From contig DATGMP010000130.1 in assembly GCA_035293565.1 (NCBI GenBank), positions 1 to 64,000 of the forward strand: a DNA stretch of 64,000 nt, given 5' to 3'. Every line of letters starts with the position of its first letter. Position 1 is the stretch's first letter. A program made the position numbers and the translations under genes. This DNA comes from DATGMP01 sp035293565. Its GTDB lineage: Bacteria; Pseudomonadota; Alphaproteobacteria; BOG-932; Roseiterribacteraceae. The notes below the pieces were generated by a model. It saw only the letters and a program-made list of their open reading frames with translations. It was not told where the DNA came from and did not search any database. This document shows, piece by piece, positions 59,539 through 64,000 of this stretch.

Positions 59539-59895
59539 ATGATACTTAAGAACATGCTTAACTATCAGGCGGCGCTCGATCAGGTCTTCCACGCGCTCGC
59601 GGATCCGACCCGTCGGGTCATTGTGGAGCGGCTTTCCCGCGGGCCGGCGACGGTCAGCGATCTCGCCAAACCCTTCGCCATGTCGCTGCCGGCCGTAGTC
59701 CAGCATCTACAGGTGCTGGAGGCGAGCGGGCTCGTGAAATCGGAGAAGGTCGGGCGGGTCCGCACCTGCCGGATCGATCCTCAAACGATCAGCCTGGCCG
59801 AGAAATGGATCAACGAAAGACGGGCGAGCTGGGAGCGCCGCCTGGATCGACTGGGCGCCTATCTCGCCGCCCATCCCGAGCAACCGAAGAAATAG
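59539..59895 (+). CDS. ArsR-family regulator of the AHSA1 pair
   Basis: A 118-residue winged-helix regulator: QVFHALADPTRRVIVERLSR, PATVSDLAKPFAMSLPAVVQHLQVLE (recognition helix), GLVKSEKVGRVRTCRIDP. No metal-binding cysteines of ArsR/SmtB proteins are present, typical of the subgroup encoded before an AHSA1/SRPBCC gene. Two in-frame ATGs (59539, 59554) are possible; neither has a clear ribosome site. Confidence 0.85.
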   Translation: MILKNMLNYQAALDQVFHALADPTRRVIVERLSRGPATVSDLAKPFAMSLPAVVQHLQVLEASGLVKSEKVGRVRTCRIDPQTISLAEKWINERRASWERRLDRLGAYLAAHPEQPKK

Positions 59896-59906
59896 AGGAG
59901 CAGATC

Positions 59907-60368
59907 ATGACCGAACGCACCGCGACCCATGCCACCTTCACAATCGAGCGCGTCTATGACGCCAAGCCCGCACGCGTCTTCGCCGCTTTCGCCGACACGA
60001 AGGAGAAGGAGGCTTGGTTTCACGGCCCTGAGGAATGGGGCCCCAACCTGCACGAGATGGATTTCCGCGTCGGCGGGCGGGAGATCAATCGCGGCGGCCC
60101 TCCGGGCGAGATGCATGCCTTCGACGCGCTCTATTGGGACATCGTGCCCAACGAGCGGATCGTCTACAGCTACGACATGCATCTCAAGGACAAGCGCATT
60201 TCGGTGTCGCTGACCACGATCGAGCTGAAGCCGCACGGCAACGGCACGCGCCTCGTGTTCACCGAGCAGGGCGTCTATCTCGACGGCTGGGACAATCCCG
60301 CGATGCGAGAGGAGGGGACGAAGGGTCTGCTCGATGCGCTGGGCGATTATTTGAAGCGTGCGGCCTGA
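59907..60368 (+). CDS. SRPBCC (AHSA1-like) domain protein
   Basis: A 153-residue START/Bet v1-like protein of the AHSA1 group: FTIERVYDAKPARVFAAFAD, KEAWFHGPEEWG, MDFRVGGREINRGGPPGEMH, YDMHLKDKRISVSLTTIELK, TRLVFTEQGVYLDGWD. It has a hydrophobic ligand cavity; its ligand is unknown. The start at 59907 has AGAGGAGC. It follows the ArsR gene by 11 bases, the classic arrangement of this two-gene unit. Confidence 0.87.
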   Translation: MTERTATHATFTIERVYDAKPARVFAAFADTKEKEAWFHGPEEWGPNLHEMDFRVGGREINRGGPPGEMHAFDALYWDIVPNERIVYSYDMHLKDKRISVSLTTIELKPHGNGTRLVFTEQGVYLDGWDNPAMREEGTKGLLDALGDYLKRAA

Positions 60369-60385
60369 GCGAAACCATCTCCGCT

Positions 60386-60418
60386 CGTCATGGCCGGGCT
60401 TGACCCGGCCATCCACGT
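60386..60418. repeat. Dispersed palindromic repeat, family B (copy 1)
   Basis: 33-base element with the core GGCCGGGCTTGACCCGGCC (itself palindromic). It is nearly identical, in reverse orientation, to the copy at 60441-60473. Confidence 0.75.
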
Positions 60419-60440
60419 ATCTTTGCCAGCGTAACGCATG

Positions 60441-60473
60441 ACGTGGATGCCCGGGTCAAGCCCGGGCATGACG
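60441..60473. repeat. Dispersed palindromic repeat, family B (copy 2)
   Basis: 33-base element with core GCCCGGGTCAAGCCCGGGC, inverted relative to copy 1 and differing at two positions. Together they can form either two short hairpins or one long one between the AHSA1 gene and the GST gene. Confidence 0.75.
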
Positions 60474-60502
60474 GAATGAAACAAACCGACGAGACTGAAC
60501 CC

Positions 60503-61147
60503 ATGACCCTCACCCTCTACTACCACCCGCTCTCCTGCTATTGCATGAAGGCGCTGATCGCGCTGTATGAAACCGAGACGCCCTTCACGCCAAAGATGAT
60601 CGACCTCGGCAACGCGGAGTCGCGCGCCGAGCTCACCGACATCTGGCCGATCGGAAAATTCCCGGTACTGCGGGATGATTCGAAAGACCGGACGATCCCG
60701 GAATCGAGCATCATCATCGAATATCTGGCCGAGCATTATCCGGGCCGCACCATGCTGCTGTCCAAGGATCCGGATCGCGCGCGCCAGATCCGCACGCGCG
60801 ATCGCTTCTTCGATTTCTACGTCATGGACCAGATGTCGAAAATCGTGACCGACAAGATCCGCCCTGCCGGCATGAGCGATGCTTATGGCGTCGAGCGCGC
60901 GCGGGCGATGCTCGCCACGGCCTACGGCGTGATCGAGCAGGAGATCGACGATAGAAGTTGGATCATGGGCGACGATTTCACGATGGCCGACTGCGCCGCC
61001 GCACCCTCGCTGTTTTTCGCGGGCAAGGTCGTGCCGTTCGGACAGCACAAGAACATAGCCGCCTATCTGGATCGCCTGATGAACCGCCCGTCCTTCGCGC
61101 GCGTGCTGGAGGAGGCCGGCCCGTATCTCAAGATGTTTCCGGGGTAA
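60503..61147 (+). CDS. Glutathione S-transferase family protein
   Basis: A 214-residue GST: thioredoxin-like N-terminal domain (LTLYYHPLSCYCMKALIAL, with Ser/Cys at the catalytic position; IGKFPVLRDDSKDRTIPESS with the glutathione-binding ESS), then an all-helical domain (WIMGDDFTMADCAAAPSLFF). It conjugates or reduces an unknown electrophile. An in-frame ATG at 60476 lies at the edge of the repeat; I prefer 60503 because family similarity begins there. Confidence 0.85.
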   Translation: MTLTLYYHPLSCYCMKALIALYETETPFTPKMIDLGNAESRAELTDIWPIGKFPVLRDDSKDRTIPESSIIIEYLAEHYPGRTMLLSKDPDRARQIRTRDRFFDFYVMDQMSKIVTDKIRPAGMSDAYGVERARAMLATAYGVIEQEIDDRSWIMGDDFTMADCAAAPSLFFAGKVVPFGQHKNIAAYLDRLMNRPSFARVLEEAGPYLKMFPG

Positions 61148-61153
61148 CGATGC

Positions 61154-62569
61154 TCACGCCGCCGGCGCTTCCAGCCCGAGGTCCGCGGCATCCTGCGGCT
61201 GCCCGGCCGCGATCGTGCGGGGGCCGCCGCCGGTGAGACCGGAGGCGATGATCGGCTTGCGGCCGGCATTGAGGAAATAGACGGCGAGCGCGATTGCGAC
61301 GATTCCGACCAGCGCCAGCGACTGGCCAACCGCGTCGTCGTGCTTGAAGAGGTGGTCGGTCGACATCGCGACAGCGGTCTGGCCGATTCCCATGCCGATG
61401 ATGTTGGCGAGGAGCAGATACATCGCCGAGACTTGGCCGCGCATGCGGTTGGGCGTGATGATCTGCAGCAGGGCGCCGGCGACGCCGGTCCAGGTGAAGG
61501 TGAAGAATCCGAGCGCGCCGATCAGGCCGATCGAGAGCCAGCGAATCGGCATGATCGGGCCGAGCGCGCCGCAGATCGCGATGGCGACGCAATAGCCGAT
61601 CGCGACCAGGAGATGCCCGTCGCCGCGGCCGCGCGCGACCAACCGGTCGGCGAGCCAGCCGGCGAGGATGGTGCCCGGAATGCCGAGCAGAACGGTCGAC
61701 GTGCCGAGGAACATGCCGGCATCATGCGGGGAGTAGCCCTGAACGCGCATCAGGTAGGCCGGCATCCAAAGCGCGGCGCCATAGGAGAGCATGCCCGAGA
61801 AGGAGACCCCCAGGATCGGCGCCGCATAGATCGCGCGGTTCTTCCACATATAGGCGAGCACGAAGCCGAAGCTCGGCCGCTCGCCGGCGCCCTCGGCCAC
61901 CACATGATGACGTCGCGCCGGCTCGCGGATCGCGAAGAGCGCCAGGACGGCCAGCAGAAGGCCGGGCAAGCCGATCAGGAAGAAGACGATCTGCCAGGGA
62001 CGGAACTGGCTCAGCATCCCGCCATGACCGGATAGGCCCGTCGCATATTCGATGCCCCAGCCACCGATCAGCAGCGCGAGTCCGCCGCCGACAGGCACGC
62101 CCAGCGAATAGACCGACATGGCCGTGGCAAGCCGTCCCGGCGGAAAATAGTCCGCGAGAAGCGAATAGGCGGCGGGCGACATCGCCGCTTCGCCGATCCC
62201 GAGGCCGAGCCTGCCGGCGAAGAGCGCCCAGAAAGACTGGGCGAGGCCGCACAGCGCCGTCATCCCCGACCAGACGGCGCAGCCGATCGCCACCATCAGA
62301 TTGCGGCTGCCCCGGTCAGCGATGCGGCCCAGAGGGATGCCCATCGCTGTATAGATCACGACGAAGGCGAGGCCGGAGAGATAGGAATATTCGGTGTCGG
62401 TGATGCCGATATCGGCCCGGATCGGCTTGACCAGCTGCGAAAGGATGTTGCGGTCGATGAAGCTCGATACATAGAGCAGCGTCAGCATGCCCGCGACCAG
62501 CGCCGGATAGAGCAGGCCGCGCGCGGCGGACGGATTCCCCTTGTCGACTTCCAAAGCGTCCTCCCCCAC
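61154..62569 (-). CDS. MFS transporter (spinster/AraJ-like)
   Basis: A 471-residue major facilitator with twelve predicted helices. Motif A: GIPLGRIADRGSRNLMVAIG between helices 2 and 3; other segments RLGLGIGEAAMSPAAYSLLA, YFPPGRLATAMSVYSLGVPV, GWLADRLVARGRGDGHLLVA and ITPNRMRGQVSAMYLLLANI. The GEAAMSP and SLADYFPP pattern is typical of the spinster-like group. Substrate unknown; an organic anion is a common guess for relatives. It is downstream of the SnoaL-like gene on the same strand. Confidence 0.85.
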   Translation of the reverse strand: MGEDALEVDKGNPSAARGLLYPALVAGMLTLLYVSSFIDRNILSQLVKPIRADIGITDTEYSYLSGLAFVVIYTAMGIPLGRIADRGSRNLMVAIGCAVWSGMTALCGLAQSFWALFAGRLGLGIGEAAMSPAAYSLLADYFPPGRLATAMSVYSLGVPVGGGLALLIGGWGIEYATGLSGHGGMLSQFRPWQIVFFLIGLPGLLLAVLALFAIREPARRHHVVAEGAGERPSFGFVLAYMWKNRAIYAAPILGVSFSGMLSYGAALWMPAYLMRVQGYSPHDAGMFLGTSTVLLGIPGTILAGWLADRLVARGRGDGHLLVAIGYCVAIAICGALGPIMPIRWLSIGLIGALGFFTFTWTGVAGALLQIITPNRMRGQVSAMYLLLANIIGMGIGQTAVAMSTDHLFKHDDAVGQSLALVGIVAIALAVYFLNAGRKPIIASGLTGGGPRTIAAGQPQDAADLGLEAPAA

Positions 62570-62587
62570 GACCTCGTTCAGATCATT

Positions 62588-63004
62588 CTACGCGATCGAA
62601 TGATCCTTCGTCTCGATCCATTGCACATCGAGCTTCCGTCGCGCGAATTTCCATGCGCCGCCCCGGCGGACGAAGCGATCCTGGTAACGGATGTACATGT
62701 CGAGCCGCTCCTGCTTCCCATCCTTGGGCGGGAACAGGTGGTAGGCGATGCAATAGGTCTCGCCCTGGGCGCTGTCGCCATCGATCGCGACCTGCTGGTT
62801 CATCACGGTGTGAAGCGTCTTGTCGTAACGCGTCCGCATGCGGACCGGAATTTGGGCCAGCTGCGCGCTGCCGCGCCAGGTATTGACGTGACTTTCCAGC
62901 TCGGCGTCGTCGGCGAAGAGTGACAGGAAGAGCTCGGCATCCCGCCGGTCGACGGCGCGGGCGTAAAGCTCGGCCAGCTTGCGCAGCGCAGCCTCGTCGC
63001 GCAT
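62588..63004 (-). CDS. SnoaL/NTF2-like protein
   Basis: A 138-residue NTF2-like fold: MRDEAALRKLAELYARAVDR, DAELFLSLFADDAELESHVN, MRTRYDKTLHTVMNQQVAID, GETYCIAYHLFPPKDGKQ and YIRYQDRFVRRGGAWKFARR. This is the SnoaL_4-type group found with aromatic dioxygenases and dehydratases. Start at 63004 with GGGGAGGA. It lies 18 bases upstream of an MFS gene on the same strand, suggesting a transport-and-modify pair. Confidence 0.82.
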   Translation of the reverse strand: MRDEAALRKLAELYARAVDRRDAELFLSLFADDAELESHVNTWRGSAQLAQIPVRMRTRYDKTLHTVMNQQVAIDGDSAQGETYCIAYHLFPPKDGKQERLDMYIRYQDRFVRRGGAWKFARRKLDVQWIETKDHSIA

Positions 63005-63079
63005 CGATGTTCCTCCCCGCATTGCGCTTCCCACTCAGGGGGTACTATAGGCTGCTTGGTCTCGTAACGGCGAGGGCGA

Positions 63080-63829
<750 letters not shown>

Positions 63830-63878
63830 TGTAAAAGGCGAACAGGACGCCCAAATAGGCGGCGCAGAGCGCCAGGCA

Positions 63879-64000
63879 TCAGCCGATGGGGCCGTCCAGG
63901 CCCACAGCGGCGCGTGCCGCCCAGAGGGCATCGTCGGAATCTCGCTTTTGGACCACCCATCTATCGCTGTAGGTCGCTGCGGAGGGCGCCGGCGACCCGA
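63879..64000 (-). CDS. Possible C-terminus of a gene entering from beyond the window
   Basis: On the minus strand one frame is open from the edge to a TGA at 63881-63879 (about 40 codons, ending DALWAARAAVGLDGPIG) with about 80% G/C at third positions, like real genes here. No family can be told from so little. Curiously, the same frame continues past the TGA with a hydrophobic stretch (CLALCAAYLGVLFAFY). Confidence 0.35.
   Translation of the reverse strand, partial: GSPAPSAATYSDRWVVQKRDSDDALWAARAAVGLDGPIG

Noticed and set aside
59544..59563. TTAAG-N6-CTTAA inverted repeat at the start of the ArsR gene
   Set aside because: Arms of five bases in coding sequence are too short to call an operator without comparison to relatives.

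Overview
The window is about 64 kb of high-GC DNA, densely coding on both strands, and reads as the chromosome of an alphaproteobacterium. The evidence is the split ATP synthase b/b' subunits, a COQ4-type quinone protein with the full metal motif, several TonB-dependent receptors, many acyl-CoA and LLM/CaiB-type catabolic enzymes, and short dispersed palindromic repeats. A sphingomonad-, Caulobacter- or Rhizomicrobium-like soil or freshwater heterotroph would fit, but no rRNA or other taxonomic marker is present. I see no tRNA, rRNA, CRISPR array, prophage or insertion sequence.

Layout. 1-817: end of an ATP synthase operon (b, and a b' gene that has lost its 5' half). 1026-2075: two tandem RlpA-like barrel proteins. 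2157-9605: mostly single metabolic genes (TauD-like dioxygenase, pirin, two VOC proteins, CoA-transferase/racemase, multicopper oxidase behind a Fur-like box, LLM oxidoreductase, COQ4). 9705-16996: TetR, TonB receptor, two tandem cytochrome c/PQQ quinohaemoproteins and a small exported protein in one direction, with an elaborate inverted repeat before the receptor. 17270-19564: a second TonB receptor, divergent. 19721-23727: exported proteins, MFS transporter, FMN reductase, a GGDEF fragment and three tiny exported or membrane proteins. 23792-27057: sulfotransferase, TetR and alkylsulfatase-like MBL operon. 27211-33390: alcohol dehydrogenase, histidine phosphatase, LLM enzyme, lactonase-like MBL, ketosteroid-dehydrogenase-like flavoprotein and a cytochrome c. 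33499-36390: a PEP-CTERM protein divergent from a haem-bearing outer-membrane barrel. 36450-40189: hydantoinase/oxoprolinase pair. 40269-40896: a VapBC module. 41043-45181: four-gene acyl-CoA operon. 45212-48287: propionyl-CoA synthetase and Fe-alcohol dehydrogenase. 48408-53501: small genes, an amber-interrupted hydrolase, an orphan molybdenum hydroxylase large subunit and a ketopentenoate hydratase. 53545-59498: TetR plus a four-gene secreted operon of poorly characterised families behind a strong palindrome. 59539-64000: ArsR/AHSA1 pair, GST, MFS, SnoaL-like protein, methyltransferase and a gene end at the edge.

Functional reading (inference). Much of the region looks like accessory catabolism of organic acids, alcohols and acyl-CoA compounds, with two self-contained extracytoplasmic oxidation systems. 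The first is TonB receptor plus twin quinohaemoproteins. The second is the TetR-controlled operon of a 372-residue exported protein, a PSD/PSCyt-type c-haem lipoprotein, a Tat-exported DUF1552 protein and a triple Yx(FWY)xxD-repeat protein. The second is my best candidate for an undescribed system.

Broken or remodelled genes: ATP synthase b' (5' truncated), GGDEF fragment, alpha/beta hydrolase with one in-frame TAG. All functions come from reading motifs by eye; no database search was run.
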